Notes: generated by a model from the letters alone, not told the origin. Numbered from the stretch's first letter, positions 16,320 to 25,594 are shown. The stretch: 39,047 bases of DNA from Planctomycetota bacterium (GCA_016190145.1 JACPRD010000056.1:1-39047), one strand, 5' to 3'. Translations and numbers: made by a program.

Positions 16320-16466
16320 GCCATAAGCGGCGCGCTTCGCGCGCCACCCCGGGCGCAGGGGACTTCAGTGTTCCCGGGCTGTGGGGAGATCGGGAACACT
16401 GAAGTCCATTTCGCTCCACATGGCGCGCGAAGCGCGCCGCTTATGGCTTATGGCTTCTGGCTTATG
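16320..16466. repeat. Heptamer-bracketed element C with nested perfect hairpins
   Basis: One GCCATAA unit (16320-16326) faces four inverted GCTTATG-type units (16439-16466). Inside is a perfect 17-bp inverted repeat, GGCGCGCTTCGCGCGCC (16329-16345) with 16422-16438; each arm is itself nearly palindromic. Nested within is another perfect 17-bp inverted repeat, GGACTTCAGTGTTCCCG (16360-16376) with 16391-16407, and a 14-nt loop. The right junction matches element A. The remaining flanks (16250-16319 and 16467-16526) show nothing recognisable. Confidence 0.8.
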
Positions 16467-16526
16467 GCTCACTTCTCTTGGCTTCCAGCACCTCGATCGC
16501 GCTCAGCCCCGGCGATCCAGCCAACC

Positions 16527-17399
16527 CTACCTCGGCACCACCCCTCGCGCCGCCATATCCGGCAGCCCGATCGTGAATATCACAAACGCCGCCACGGCCC
16601 CCATCACCAGAAACAGCACGATCGGAAGCACCGCCGTGATCTTCGCAATCCTGTGCGCCGCTTCGTCTCGATGGTTCTGCGCAATCTTGAGCAGCGACCG
16701 GTCGATCGACCCGGATTCTTCCCCGACCTCGAGCATCGCGAGGTCGAGCGGCGGCAGCACGCGATCGAGCGTCTCGACGAGCGGCCGCCCGAGATCCGAA
16801 CGTGCCGCCGCGGCCGCGCGCCGCCCGACGCCGCCCCCCGCGGCCGCGGCGGCCAGCTCGAGCGCGCGGCGGAGGGGAACCGCCGCCCGTACCCCGGACG
16901 CGAACGTCTCGCAGAACCGCGCGAGCGAAACGCGTCTCGCGATGTCCCCGACGATCGGGAGCTTGTCGCGCGCGGAACTCGTGAACAGAACGTACGCGCC
17001 GCCCAGCACCGCCCACAACATGCCGAGATTCGCCAGCAGCGAGAGCGGGGAAGCGCCGAACACGATCCACGCGAAGACCCAGGGAATGATCGCGGCCGCA
17101 TGGAGCACGACGACCGGGTACAGCACCGCGTTCAGGATCTTCCGCCGCAGCAGCCACTCGACCCGCGCCCGCTCCGCCAGCTCCTTCAGCGTCTCCTCGA
17201 GCCGCCCCGTCTCCTCCCCGGCCCGGATCACCTCGACGTCGATCGCCGGTACCCCCGAGCCCGCGAGTACCTCGGAAAGCGCCCGCCCGTCCGATTTCTT
17301 CGCGAGCCCCGGCTGCCCCAGCGATTCGAAAATCCGCGGCAGCGCCAGCGAGGCGCCCACACCCGCCGACAGTCCGCTGTAAAGCGTCGCCCGGTCCAT
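16527..17399 (-). CDS. Lone GspF/PilC-like inner-membrane protein
   Basis: A 290-residue protein with two T2SSF-type helical domains, each with the characteristic acidic motif: IRAGEETGRLEETL (about residues 58-71) and LEVGEESGSIDRSL (about 221-234). Three hydrophobic segments follow or separate them (about 95-115, 122-142 and 255-280). It is shorter than a full GspF (about 400 residues) and starts late relative to the family. No GspE, GspG or other secretion gene is nearby, so it works with components elsewhere or is a diverged remnant. Confidence 0.8.
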   Translation of the reverse strand: MDRATLYSGLSAGVGASLALPRIFESLGQPGLAKKSDGRALSEVLAGSGVPAIDVEVIRAGEETGRLEETLKELAERARVEWLLRRKILNAVLYPVVVLHAAAIIPWVFAWIVFGASPLSLLANLGMLWAVLGGAYVLFTSSARDKLPIVGDIARRVSLARFCETFASGVRAAVPLRRALELAAAAAGGGVGRRAAAAARSDLGRPLVETLDRVLPPLDLAMLEVGEESGSIDRSLLKIAQNHRDEAAHRIAKITAVLPIVLFLVMGAVAAFVIFTIGLPDMAARGVVPR

Positions 17400-17430
17400 G
17401 CGCCGCAGCGTACCCCGCCGCCCCCCAAAT

Positions 17431-17467
17431 GAAAACGGCGGGCGGGAGATTCCTCCCCCGCCCGCCG
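17431..17467 (-). terminator. Intrinsic terminator after VIT-vWA gene 1
   Basis: Read on the minus strand, a 13-bp GC stem (outer CGGCGGGCGGG, 2-nt bulge, 4-nt loop GAAT) ends in CGCCCGCCG followed by TTTT. It lies between the gene ending at 17483 and the GspF-like start at 17399, so it would separate the two minus-strand units. Confidence 0.65.
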
Positions 17468-17482
17468 CCGGGATATGCGCCT

Positions 17483-19699
17483 CTACTTCTTCGCCGCCGG
17501 CACCACCTCGAACGCCGCGTCGCCCACCATCACCACCAGACGATCGCCCAGCGCGAAGTACTTGCCCAGCTCCGGCTTCTCCTTCAGCAGCTTGAAGTAC
17601 TCGTCCGACAGGTACTCAACCTTCGTCGTCTTCACGTCGCCCTTCGCCTTCTGGTCCATCCACACCCCGTCGACCTGGTAGAACGTGCGGTCGCCGATCG
17701 TCGTGACAGCGTCGCCCTTCCCCTCCTGGCCCTGCTGACGCTTCTTGCGCTCGAAGAAGCCCTCGTTGTGATCCGCTTCGCCAGACTTCATCTTGTCCAG
17801 TGCCTTGCTCGCGGCCACTCCGCCCTCCCCGCCGCCGGCGCCCAGCGCCTCCCTGCCGTCGTCGAGCTTCTCGGCCTCCTCCGCGGGCATGTCCCCACGC
17901 CGGCCGCCCCAGGCGCGATCCGCCGGCGCCCCCGGAGCAGGTGCGCCCGCCGGCCGGTTGGCGATCCGCGCGTTGTCCTCCAGCACGAGCCACGACGTGT
18001 ACTTCGTCATCACGCCGAATTCCTTCGCGAGCGCCACGATCTCTTTCTTCAGCTCCTCCTTCTCGCCGTTCAGCCGGATCGCGTCCATCAGATGGCCGAT
18101 CTTGCTGATCGCCCAGAGGCGGGGGATGGAGTCATGGGAAGCGGACTCCTTCGGGAACCCGGCCTCGTAGACGAATTCGCGGGGCTTGCCGTTGACGCTT
18201 CCCTTGAGCTTGATCGAGCGGGAGCCGTCGGCCTTGAAGCGGCCGAAGACGGCGATCTGCTGGCCCTTGAAGACGTCGGCGAGAGCCTTGGGGTAGGTGT
18301 CGTAGATCTCGGTGCCTTCGCCCTGGAGCTCGAGCTTCACGTCGGCGAGGACCGGCGCGCCGATCTTTTCGTAGTAGCCGGCCATCTTGATCTCGAGGTT
18401 CTCCGTCGGGGTGATGTACTCGCGGAGGCCCTTGTTTTCCTCGGCGATGCGGTCGAGGAGGTTGACGTTGAGGTCGAAGCCGACGCCGAGGGTGAAGATG
18501 CGGGCGTTGGCCTTGTTGGCGTCGCGGGTGATTTTCACGATCTTCTCGGGGTCGGTTTCGCCCAGGGTGGGCTCGCCGTCGGTCATGAAGATCACCATGT
18601 ACGGCCGGGCGGCGTCGCCGGCGTTCATGGCGAGCGCCATGGACATCGCGTCGGAGATGTTGGTGCCGCCGCGGGCCCTGAGGCCGTCGATGTACGTGCC
18701 GGCCTCGACGAGGTTCTCCTGCGTGCACTCGACGAGCTGCTCCTTCCATTTCCGCGCCTCGGTCGAGAACGCCACGATATTGAAGCGGTCTCCGACGTTC
18801 AGCGTCTGGAGCCCGGCCTTGAGCGCCTTCTTCGCCTGCGGCATCCGGTCCTGCTCCGCCATCGACATCGACGTGTCGAGCACGAAGCAGACGTCGCGCT
18901 TCACCACCTCGGCGTCCGTCGCCTCGGCGCGCGGCGAAACCAGCAGCATGAAGTACCCGTCCTCGCCCGCGCCGCGCTGCGCGACGAGGTTCATGCCGAA
19001 GTCGCCGTCCTGCTGGGTGAAATAGAGGAGGAAGTCCTTGTCCGGGGTCGCGTTGGTGGCCTCGAAGACCGCCGTCCCCTCGAAGTCGCTCTTGCGCGCG
19101 ACGTCGACCGGGTGCGTCGGGCTCATCAGGCTCTTCAAGGGCACGTTTGACTTCACCTTCACCGAAACGCGGCACTCCTCCAGCGGCTTCGAGCTGAACT
19201 TCTCCGTGTTGAGCGGGTACCGGTAGATGCACAGCCCGCCGTCGGCCTTGATCGTCTCGCTGTACGCGAGCTTCACCCGTTTCTCCTCGTTCGGGAGGAT
19301 CGGGAACACGCGCAGCTTGAACATCTTCTGACCCACGTACTCGAGCAGCGCGGGGTCCTGCATCGACCGCACGATCTGCTCGTAGGTGTTGCGGGCCTTG
19401 TCGGCGTCGAGGAGCTCGGCTTCCTGCTCCACGCCGTTGATCCACATGCTGAGTTTCGAGATCGACGCTCCCGCGGGGACCGGGAACATGTACGTCGCCT
19501 CGATCTGCCGCCCGTTCGGGTTGACGAAGACCTGGTCGATCTCCGTCGTCGCCACCTGGTTGTCGATCGTGACTTCGACGCGGTGGTATTTCACCGCGAT
19601 CGGCGTCAGGCCGGGTTCCGTGACCTGCATGAACCCGTCGGCCGCGGCGAAGCGGGCGAGGAAGAGGAGAGCGAGCAGGCTCGAAAGGACGCGTTTCAT
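17483..19699 (-). CDS. Secreted VIT-vWA domain protein (paralogue 1)
   Basis: A 738-residue protein with a signal peptide (residues 1-20), a VIT (inter-alpha-trypsin N-terminal) domain (about 25-160) and a von Willebrand A domain (about 268-450). The vWA metal site is intact: DTSMS (275-279), GGTNIS and MTDGEPT. A beta-rich region and a short helical segment follow (about 560-625), then a Gly/Ala/Pro-rich linker and a conserved C-terminal domain, RTFYQVDGVW to the end. The ATG at 19699 has GGAGG 8 nt upstream. It is a periplasmic or surface adhesion/scaffold-type protein with unknown partner. It is tandem to a paralogue at 19992-22319, from which it is separated by heptamer element D. Confidence 0.88.
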   Translation of the reverse strand: MKRVLSSLLALLFLARFAAADGFMQVTEPGLTPIAVKYHRVEVTIDNQVATTEIDQVFVNPNGRQIEATYMFPVPAGASISKLSMWINGVEQEAELLDADKARNTYEQIVRSMQDPALLEYVGQKMFKLRVFPILPNEEKRVKLAYSETIKADGGLCIYRYPLNTEKFSSKPLEECRVSVKVKSNVPLKSLMSPTHPVDVARKSDFEGTAVFEATNATPDKDFLLYFTQQDGDFGMNLVAQRGAGEDGYFMLLVSPRAEATDAEVVKRDVCFVLDTSMSMAEQDRMPQAKKALKAGLQTLNVGDRFNIVAFSTEARKWKEQLVECTQENLVEAGTYIDGLRARGGTNISDAMSMALAMNAGDAARPYMVIFMTDGEPTLGETDPEKIVKITRDANKANARIFTLGVGFDLNVNLLDRIAEENKGLREYITPTENLEIKMAGYYEKIGAPVLADVKLELQGEGTEIYDTYPKALADVFKGQQIAVFGRFKADGSRSIKLKGSVNGKPREFVYEAGFPKESASHDSIPRLWAISKIGHLMDAIRLNGEKEELKKEIVALAKEFGVMTKYTSWLVLEDNARIANRPAGAPAPGAPADRAWGGRRGDMPAEEAEKLDDGREALGAGGGEGGVAASKALDKMKSGEADHNEGFFERKKRQQGQEGKGDAVTTIGDRTFYQVDGVWMDQKAKGDVKTTKVEYLSDEYFKLLKEKPELGKYFALGDRLVVMVGDAAFEVVPAAKK

Positions 19700-19802
19700 G
19701 GAAGAACCTCCGTTTAGGCCCCCGGAATCACTGCGCGCCGATTCGACGCGCGCGCCGGGCGAAGGTTCCCTGAATTCTGCGAAATGTCGTGCCGCGGGCG
19801 GG

Positions 19803-19980
19803 GTTCGGAGTTCGGAGTTCGGCGTTCGGCGTTGAGCCTGCGGGAGGGCGTCGAGACCCCGGATGCCGCACCGCGGTCGCCCCGGAAGAAGAACGGGGTG
19901 GGCTCCAGGAGCCCACCCCAGTTCTCGGACCCGACAGTTTGACGGCGTCAACTCCGAACGCCGAACGCCGAACTCCGAAC
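19803..19980. repeat. Heptamer-bracketed element D (GTTCGGN family)
   Basis: Four heptamers (19803-19830: GTTCGGA twice, GTTCGGC twice) plus GTTGA face TCAAC plus four inverted heptamers (19953-19980). The 112-bp interior (19836-19947) holds a perfect 11-bp hairpin at 19895-19919. The architecture is as in the GCCATAA elements but with an unrelated heptamer. It lies between two tandem VIT-vWA paralogues. Confidence 0.75.
19895..19919 (-). terminator. Strong hairpin after VIT-vWA gene 2, possible terminator
   Basis: GGGGTGGGCTC and GAGCCCACCCC form a perfect 11-bp stem with a 3-nt loop, inside element D and about 75 bp past the stop of the minus-strand gene at 19992. There is no U-tract on either strand, so termination is only a possibility. 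Confidence 0.35.
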
Positions 19981-19991
19981 GGCGGGGTAGG

Positions 19992-22319
19992 CTACTTCTT
20001 CTCCGGCGCCGGAACTACTTCCAGCGCTTCATTCTCGCTGATCACGACGATCAACCGCCCGCCAATCGCAAAGTACCGCGCCAGCCCCGGCTTGTCCTTC
20101 AGCAGCTTGAAGTACTCGTCCGACAGGTATTCGATCGTCGTCTTCTTCATCTCCGGCTTGAATTCCCCGTCGACCCAGACACCTTCGTCCGAGAGATAGA
20201 AGGTGCGCGTTCCCACCTGCTGCACCTTCTTGCTCCCGCCGACGTCCCGTCCGCCCTTCATCGCGTCCGCATCCCGGCTCGCCTTGACACCTCCCGCGCC
20301 GCCGCCGACGCCCATCGCGTCGTAGACTCCGGCCGCCTTGCCCGGCGCCCGCCCGCGACCCATGCTCTCGCCCGAGTCGCCCTTCATCCTGCCGTCGGCG
20401 CTCTCGTTGTGGTCGGATTCCTCTCCGTCCGGAAACATCACGGCGGGATCGTCCGTCGGCGCCCCTGCCGCAGGGATGCCCTTGCGCTCGAAGCCGTTAC
20501 GAGGGGCTTCCGGAGCCGGCGCGCCGCCACCCCCTGTCACACGCAGGTTCCGCCGACCGCCAAACCGCCCGCCCGCGACCCCGTTCCGCGCGTTGTCCTC
20601 GAGCACCAGGAACGACGTGTACTGAGTCACGACGCCGAATTCCTTCGCCAGCGCAATGATCTCCTTCTTCAACTCCTCCTTCTCCCCGTTCAGGCGGATC
20701 GCATCCGACAGGTGGCCCACCTTCGAAATCGCCCACAGCCGCGGCACCGATTCGTGTTCGGCGGACTGGGCGGGGAAGCGGGTTTCGTAGACGAACTCGC
20801 GCGGCTGGCCGTTCACGGTGCCCTTGAGGCGGATCGAGCGGGCGCCGTCGGCCCTGAAGCGACCGAAGACGGCGATCTGCTGGCCCTTGAAGATGTCGGT
20901 AAGCTTCTTCGGGTAGACGTCGTAAATTTCGGTGCCATCGCCGGGGATCTCGAGCTTCACGTCGGAAAGGACCGGCGCGCCGAGCTTCTCGTAGTAAGCG
21001 GCCATGCGCGTCTCCAGGGCCTCGGTGGGCGTGACGTACTCGCGCAGTCCGCCGTGCTCCTCGGCGAGCAGATCGAGAAGGCGCACGTTCAGGTCAAAGC
21101 CGACGCCGAGGGTGAAGATCCGGGCCTTCGAGGAGTTCTTTTCGCGGGTGAGCGCGAGGATCCGGTCCGGTTCGACCTCGCCCAGCGTCGGCTCGCCGTC
21201 CGTCATGAAGATCACCATGTAAGGCCGGGCCGCGTCGCCGGGGGAGAGCGCGAGCGCTTTCTCGAGCGCTCCCGAAATGTTGGTGCCTCCTCGAGCCTTG
21301 AGCTTCTCGATGAATCCGCCGGCCGCCTGGATGTTCGCGTCGTTCGCTTCCATCAACGCCTCCGACCAGGGGTAGACCTCGGTCGAGAAGGCGACGACGT
21401 TGAAGCGGTCGCCCGGGTTGAGCGTCTGGAGGCCGGCCTTGAGCGCCTTCTTCGCCTGGGCGATCCGGTCCTGCTCGGACATGGACATGGAGGTGTCGAG
21501 GACGAAGCAGACGTCACGTTTCAGGATTTCGCCGTCTCTCGCCTCGGCCCGCGGTGCGAGGAGCAGCATGAAGTAACCGTCCTCGCCCGGCGTGCGCTGC
21601 GCGACGAGGTTGAGGCCGAACTCGCCTTCGCCCTGCGAGTAGTAAAGGACGAAGTCCCGGTCCGGCGCCACGTTGGCGGCCTCGTACACCGCGGTCGCCT
21701 CGAAGTCGCTCTTGCGTGCGACGTCGACGGCGTGGGAGGGCGAGATGATTCCCTTGATCGGGACGTTCGATTTCACCTTCACGGAAACGCGGACTTCCTG
21801 GACGGCCTGGGAGGAGAACCTCGCCGTGTTGAGTCCGTACCGGAACTGGCAGATGCCGGCGTCGGCCTTGAGCGTTTCGCTGTAAGAGAGCTTCACCCGC
21901 TTTTCCTCGCCGGGCAGGATCGGGAACACGCGCAGCCGGAACATCCTGGAGCCCACGAATTCCAGCAGCGCCGGGTCCTGCCGGGAGCGCACGATGTCCT
22001 CGTAGATGCCGCGCGCCTTCTCGCTGTCGAGAAGCTCGGCCTCCTGCTCGACGCCGTTGATCCACATCGACAGGCGGGACATCGAGGCGCCCGCCGGGAC
22101 CGGGAAGACGTACGTCGCCTCGATCTGGCGCCCGTTCGGATTGAGGAAGACCTGGTCCACCTCGGTCGTCGCCACCTGGTTGTCGACCGTCACCTCCACC
22201 TTGTGGTACTTGACCGGCATCGCCTGGAGGGAACGATCCGAGACCTGCATGAAGCCCTGCGCCGCGGCGAGGGAGGGGAGAAGGGCGAGGGCGAGGAAGG
22301 GAAGGGTGCGCCGGAACAT
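19992..22319 (-). CDS. Secreted VIT-vWA domain protein (paralogue 2)
   Basis: A 775-residue close paralogue of the 17483-19699 protein, with the same order: signal peptide (about 1-20), VIT domain with VEVTVDNQVATTEVDQVF, and vWA domain with an intact metal site (DTSMSMSEQD, GGTNIS, MTDGEPT). A long Gly-rich, low-complexity insert (about 600-700) contains GGGGAPAPEAP, and the shared C-terminal domain is RTFYLSDEGVW to VVPAPEKK. The two proteins are most similar in the VIT/vWA cores and the last 65 residues and diverge in the linker. GGAGG lies 5 nt before the ATG, within a hairpin (22326-22348) that could hide it. The kinase gene lies upstream on the same strand. Confidence 0.88.
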   Translation of the reverse strand: MFRRTLPFLALALLPSLAAAQGFMQVSDRSLQAMPVKYHKVEVTVDNQVATTEVDQVFLNPNGRQIEATYVFPVPAGASMSRLSMWINGVEQEAELLDSEKARGIYEDIVRSRQDPALLEFVGSRMFRLRVFPILPGEEKRVKLSYSETLKADAGICQFRYGLNTARFSSQAVQEVRVSVKVKSNVPIKGIISPSHAVDVARKSDFEATAVYEAANVAPDRDFVLYYSQGEGEFGLNLVAQRTPGEDGYFMLLLAPRAEARDGEILKRDVCFVLDTSMSMSEQDRIAQAKKALKAGLQTLNPGDRFNVVAFSTEVYPWSEALMEANDANIQAAGGFIEKLKARGGTNISGALEKALALSPGDAARPYMVIFMTDGEPTLGEVEPDRILALTREKNSSKARIFTLGVGFDLNVRLLDLLAEEHGGLREYVTPTEALETRMAAYYEKLGAPVLSDVKLEIPGDGTEIYDVYPKKLTDIFKGQQIAVFGRFRADGARSIRLKGTVNGQPREFVYETRFPAQSAEHESVPRLWAISKVGHLSDAIRLNGEKEELKKEIIALAKEFGVVTQYTSFLVLEDNARNGVAGGRFGGRRNLRVTGGGGAPAPEAPRNGFERKGIPAAGAPTDDPAVMFPDGEESDHNESADGRMKGDSGESMGRGRAPGKAAGVYDAMGVGGGAGGVKASRDADAMKGGRDVGGSKKVQQVGTRTFYLSDEGVWVDGEFKPEMKKTTIEYLSDEYFKLLKDKPGLARYFAIGGRLIVVISENEALEVVPAPEKK

Positions 22320-22325
22320 GGGGGG

Positions 22326-22348
22326 CCTCCAGTGTTTTGGTCTGGAGG
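22326..22348 (-). promoter_or_regulatory. Stem-loop covering the ribosome binding site of VIT-vWA gene 2
   Basis: On the minus strand, CCTCCAG pairs perfectly with CTGGAGG across a 9-nt A-rich loop, and the GGAGG of the right arm is the Shine-Dalgarno for the ATG at 22319. The stem would reduce translation initiation unless opened. No ligand or protein site is recognisable. Confidence 0.4.
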
Positions 22349-22393
22349 ATGAATACGAAGGAAGACCGCCTCGGGTTCGACCTGATTTGCGGG

Positions 22394-25300
22394 CTATCGC
22401 TTCAGGGAACGGACCTCGAGGTCCTTGAAGAACGCGCTTCCGTTCGCGACTCCGACCGAAAACCCGCCGGATTCGGCGAGTCCGAGGTGGCCGACCCAGG
22501 AGGGTTCCTCCCTGTCGTCGATCGTGAGCGCGGCCACGCCGTCACGGACGACCAGGCGGTACTCGTGGTAGTCCTCGCGCTTCGCGGGCGTCGACGGGCC
22601 GTCCCCCGTGCTCTGGAATTTTCCGTCGGCGACGAAGCCGTTGAAGCCTTTTTTGCCGATGACGACCCTTCGGTGGACTTTTCCGCCGGTCCGGAAATCC
22701 AGGATCAGCCAGGACTGTCCGTCCGGTACCCTCGCCTTGAACGCCGCGACCCAGTCGTCGCCCGCGTCCCAGGAAGGCGCGTGCGCCAGGCTGGGTTCTT
22801 CGCCCGCCCGCAGGCTGAGCTTGTTCGCCTCCACCTGGCTCGCGGACCACAGGCCGAAGTGCGTCGGGGACTTCCTTCCCTGGGCGTCGTCGTATTCGGT
22901 CACGGGTTCGAATTCGGCGTCAAGGTCCCGGGTGACGAATCGCGGACTGCCCGCCACCTCCAGCCGCCGAAGGGCGACCCCTCCGCTGAATTGGAACCCG
23001 ACTTCTCCCGAGGGTGCATGGGCCAGCATGAACTCGCGTTTGTTTCCATTCACCGTGCACGCGTATCCGTTCGAGGCCGCGCCGATCTCCACCCGGATCC
23101 ATCCTTCCGGGTCGCGCGGCAGCTCGTCCGTCTGTCCGGTCCAGGGGTAGCTGATGGAGACCGGTTCGCGGCCCTGGCCGGCCTGAAAGCTGGTTGAGAT
23201 TGCCTCGTGGGGGCCGCAGCGTCCGGTGACGAGGGCCAGCATCGCCCCGGGCGCCAGCCTGAACTCGGCCACGACGACGATCTCAGGATACTCCAGCCCG
23301 GGGAGGAACAGCGAGGCCGGATGCGGTGCCTCGATCGTAAAGTCCGCCCCCTCGGCGTAGTCGACATTTCCCTCGCCCACGAAGTCATCGAGGAACTCGT
23401 CTCCCGCGGGGAACACGAGGTGGGTCCGGATGCCGTCGCCCTCGACGCGCGCCTGCGTGTAGAGCCGGAGATCGCCGACCGTCGCCACGCCGCCCCCCGC
23501 CCGCAGCATGTCGCGCGCGTACTGCAGATCCTTGTCGTCGGTCGGAATGTCGCGGAACTTCCGGAGGTACTCCCGCGCCAGCCGCGCGCCTCCCTCGGGA
23601 TCGTCGTTCGCCGCGTCCATCCCCTTCATCAGCGCGTCGAACTCCAACCACTCCGCCTTCGTCGCCGAGTCGTCCAGCAGCTCTCGCTGCGCCGGCAGCA
23701 GCTTCAACCCGCGCCGGCGCGCGCGCGCCGCAGCCTTCCACAGGATCTCGCGCGTCCCGCAGAAGTACCCGAGGTCGATCGCCGCGAGCACGGCCTCGTT
23801 CGTCGGATTCTGGCCGCACGCGCGTTCGAAGAGTTCCCGGGTGGACAGGTTTTGAATCCGCAGCGTCAGCTGCTCGGCATGCGTGGCCAGCAGGATGCAC
23901 CCGTCCGCCGCCTTCACCAGGTGGACCCTTCCCGTCACCCGGCTCCCGTCGGCGCACTCGATCGTCAGAGGCTCGCCGATCCGTGCCTGAAAATGCGCCA
24001 GGACCGCCTGGTCCGCCATCCTGCCGTGCTTCACCACCCGCCGCGCCACCTCCAGCTTCTTCCGCTCGTCCGCGCCCGCGCCTTCCGCGAGCCGGTTCAG
24101 CTCGCGGTCCGCGCGGTCCCAGTCGCGGCCCGCAAGCAGCCGGCGAAGTCCCGGCAGTCCCTCCTTCGGCGACCAGTCCTTCTCCAGCCGGCGCGCCTCC
24201 GTTTCCAGGATCTCCGCCGCCTCCGGCGGCATCCGGTTCTTCATCGATCGCAGCCGCGCCGCCCCCTCCGCCCCCGCGGGCGCCTCCGCCGCCATCCGCC
24301 TCGCCCGCACCGCCGCGCGCGCCTCCACCTGCGACCGCTCCCGCTCCACCCGCGCACTCTGCTCCGCATCCGGCGGCAGCACCTTCTTCCAGCATGCCAG
24401 CGCCCCGCGGAAATCGTCCCCCTTCATCAGCACCGCCGCCGCTACCACCGTCTCCCCGAACTGCGCTTCCCAGTCCCCCAGATCCGCACGCACCGGCGCG
24501 CCGCCCCCGCCGCCCCCGCCCGCGGCCGGCGCCGGTGACTTCGTCCGTTGATACGTGCCCACCATCCAGGCCAGCAGCCCCAGCGAGAGGAGAATCGTCC
24601 CACCCGCCGCCGCGTAGGCGAGCCGGTACGAGGGTTGCCGTACCGCCGCCGCCGCGGCGATCGAGGAGCCGGGAAGCGGCATCGACGGCGGCGTCGGGCT
24701 CGCCGGTACGGGAACCGGGACCGGCGGCGCCTCCACGGGCCCCGACGCAGCCATGCCCTCCTGCTCCGCCTTCTCCAGCGCCTCGATGAACTCGCTCACC
24801 GACCCGAACCTCAGCGCCGCGTTCTTCGACAGCGCCTTGTCGATGGCCGCCGCCACCGGGGGCGGGGCCTCCCGAAGCGGCGGCACCGGGTACTGGAGGT
24901 GCGCGAGCAGGACCTCGACCGCCGCTTCGCCGTCGAACGGCAGCCGCCCGCTGATCATCAGGTAGGCCATGATGGCCAGCGAGTACTGGTCGGACCGCGC
25001 GTCCGCGGGCATGCCGCGACAGACCTCGGGCGACATGTAGTGCGGCGTCCCGAGCACCTGCCCCGTCACCGACAGGTTGACGTTCGAGTTCTCCTCGCGC
25101 GCGAGGCCGAAGTCCACGAGCTTGGGTTCGGCTTCCTTGGTGAAGAGGACGTTGGCGGGCTTGACGTCGCGGTGGAGGATGCCCGCCTTGTGCGCGGCGG
25201 CGAGCGCCGAGCCGACCTGCCGCGTGATGCGAAGGGCGTGGCGCAGCGGCAGCTTCCGGTTCTTCTGGAGGTACTTCTGAAGGGAGCCGCCCTCCACGTG

Positions 25301-25579
25301 TTCCATGACGAGGAAGGGGATGCCGCGCTCTTCGCCCGCGGTGAGGATGCGGACGACATGGGGGTGGTCGATCCGGGCGGCTGTGCGGCCTTCGCGGAGG
25401 AAGCGTTCCTTGAGGGTGGCGTCGGCGCGCAGGTCGGCGGGGAGCACCTTGATCGCGACGGTGCGTCCGAGGCGCTCGTCGTGCGCACGGTACACGACGC
25501 CCATGCCTCCGGCCCCGAGCTGGGACTGGATGACGAATCCTGAAAGGACGCGGCCGATCATCGTGGGAGGTTGGGGCAT
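22394..25579 (-). CDS. Membrane Ser/Thr protein kinase with large extracytoplasmic region
   Basis: About 1061 residues from the ATG at 25579; a second ATG six codons later is possible, and neither has a clear Shine-Dalgarno. A Hanks-type kinase domain (about 15-273) is complete: GAGGMG loop (22-27), VAIK Lys44, HRDVKPAN (Asp138), DFG (156-158) and GTPHYMSPE. A Pro-rich linker leads to one membrane helix (about 321-343). The outer part has a helical, TPR-like stretch (about 360-700) and then two concanavalin-like beta regions, the last ending in FSVGVANGSAFFKDLEVRS, resembling DUF1080/LamG-type carbohydrate-binding folds. It probably senses an extracellular or envelope signal. The upstream in-frame extension to 25711 runs through heptamer-like DNA and was not accepted. 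Confidence 0.88.
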   Translation of the reverse strand: MPQPPTMIGRVLSGFVIQSQLGAGGMGVVYRAHDERLGRTVAIKVLPADLRADATLKERFLREGRTAARIDHPHVVRILTAGEERGIPFLVMEHVEGGSLQKYLQKNRKLPLRHALRITRQVGSALAAAHKAGILHRDVKPANVLFTKEAEPKLVDFGLAREENSNVNLSVTGQVLGTPHYMSPEVCRGMPADARSDQYSLAIMAYLMISGRLPFDGEAAVEVLLAHLQYPVPPLREAPPPVAAAIDKALSKNAALRFGSVSEFIEALEKAEQEGMAASGPVEAPPVPVPVPASPTPPSMPLPGSSIAAAAAVRQPSYRLAYAAAGGTILLSLGLLAWMVGTYQRTKSPAPAAGGGGGGGAPVRADLGDWEAQFGETVVAAAVLMKGDDFRGALACWKKVLPPDAEQSARVERERSQVEARAAVRARRMAAEAPAGAEGAARLRSMKNRMPPEAAEILETEARRLEKDWSPKEGLPGLRRLLAGRDWDRADRELNRLAEGAGADERKKLEVARRVVKHGRMADQAVLAHFQARIGEPLTIECADGSRVTGRVHLVKAADGCILLATHAEQLTLRIQNLSTRELFERACGQNPTNEAVLAAIDLGYFCGTREILWKAAARARRRGLKLLPAQRELLDDSATKAEWLEFDALMKGMDAANDDPEGGARLAREYLRKFRDIPTDDKDLQYARDMLRAGGGVATVGDLRLYTQARVEGDGIRTHLVFPAGDEFLDDFVGEGNVDYAEGADFTIEAPHPASLFLPGLEYPEIVVVAEFRLAPGAMLALVTGRCGPHEAISTSFQAGQGREPVSISYPWTGQTDELPRDPEGWIRVEIGAASNGYACTVNGNKREFMLAHAPSGEVGFQFSGGVALRRLEVAGSPRFVTRDLDAEFEPVTEYDDAQGRKSPTHFGLWSASQVEANKLSLRAGEEPSLAHAPSWDAGDDWVAAFKARVPDGQSWLILDFRTGGKVHRRVVIGKKGFNGFVADGKFQSTGDGPSTPAKREDYHEYRLVVRDGVAALTIDDREEPSWVGHLGLAESGGFSVGVANGSAFFKDLEVRSLKR

Positions 25580-25594
25580 GGGGGGGCGGGAACA

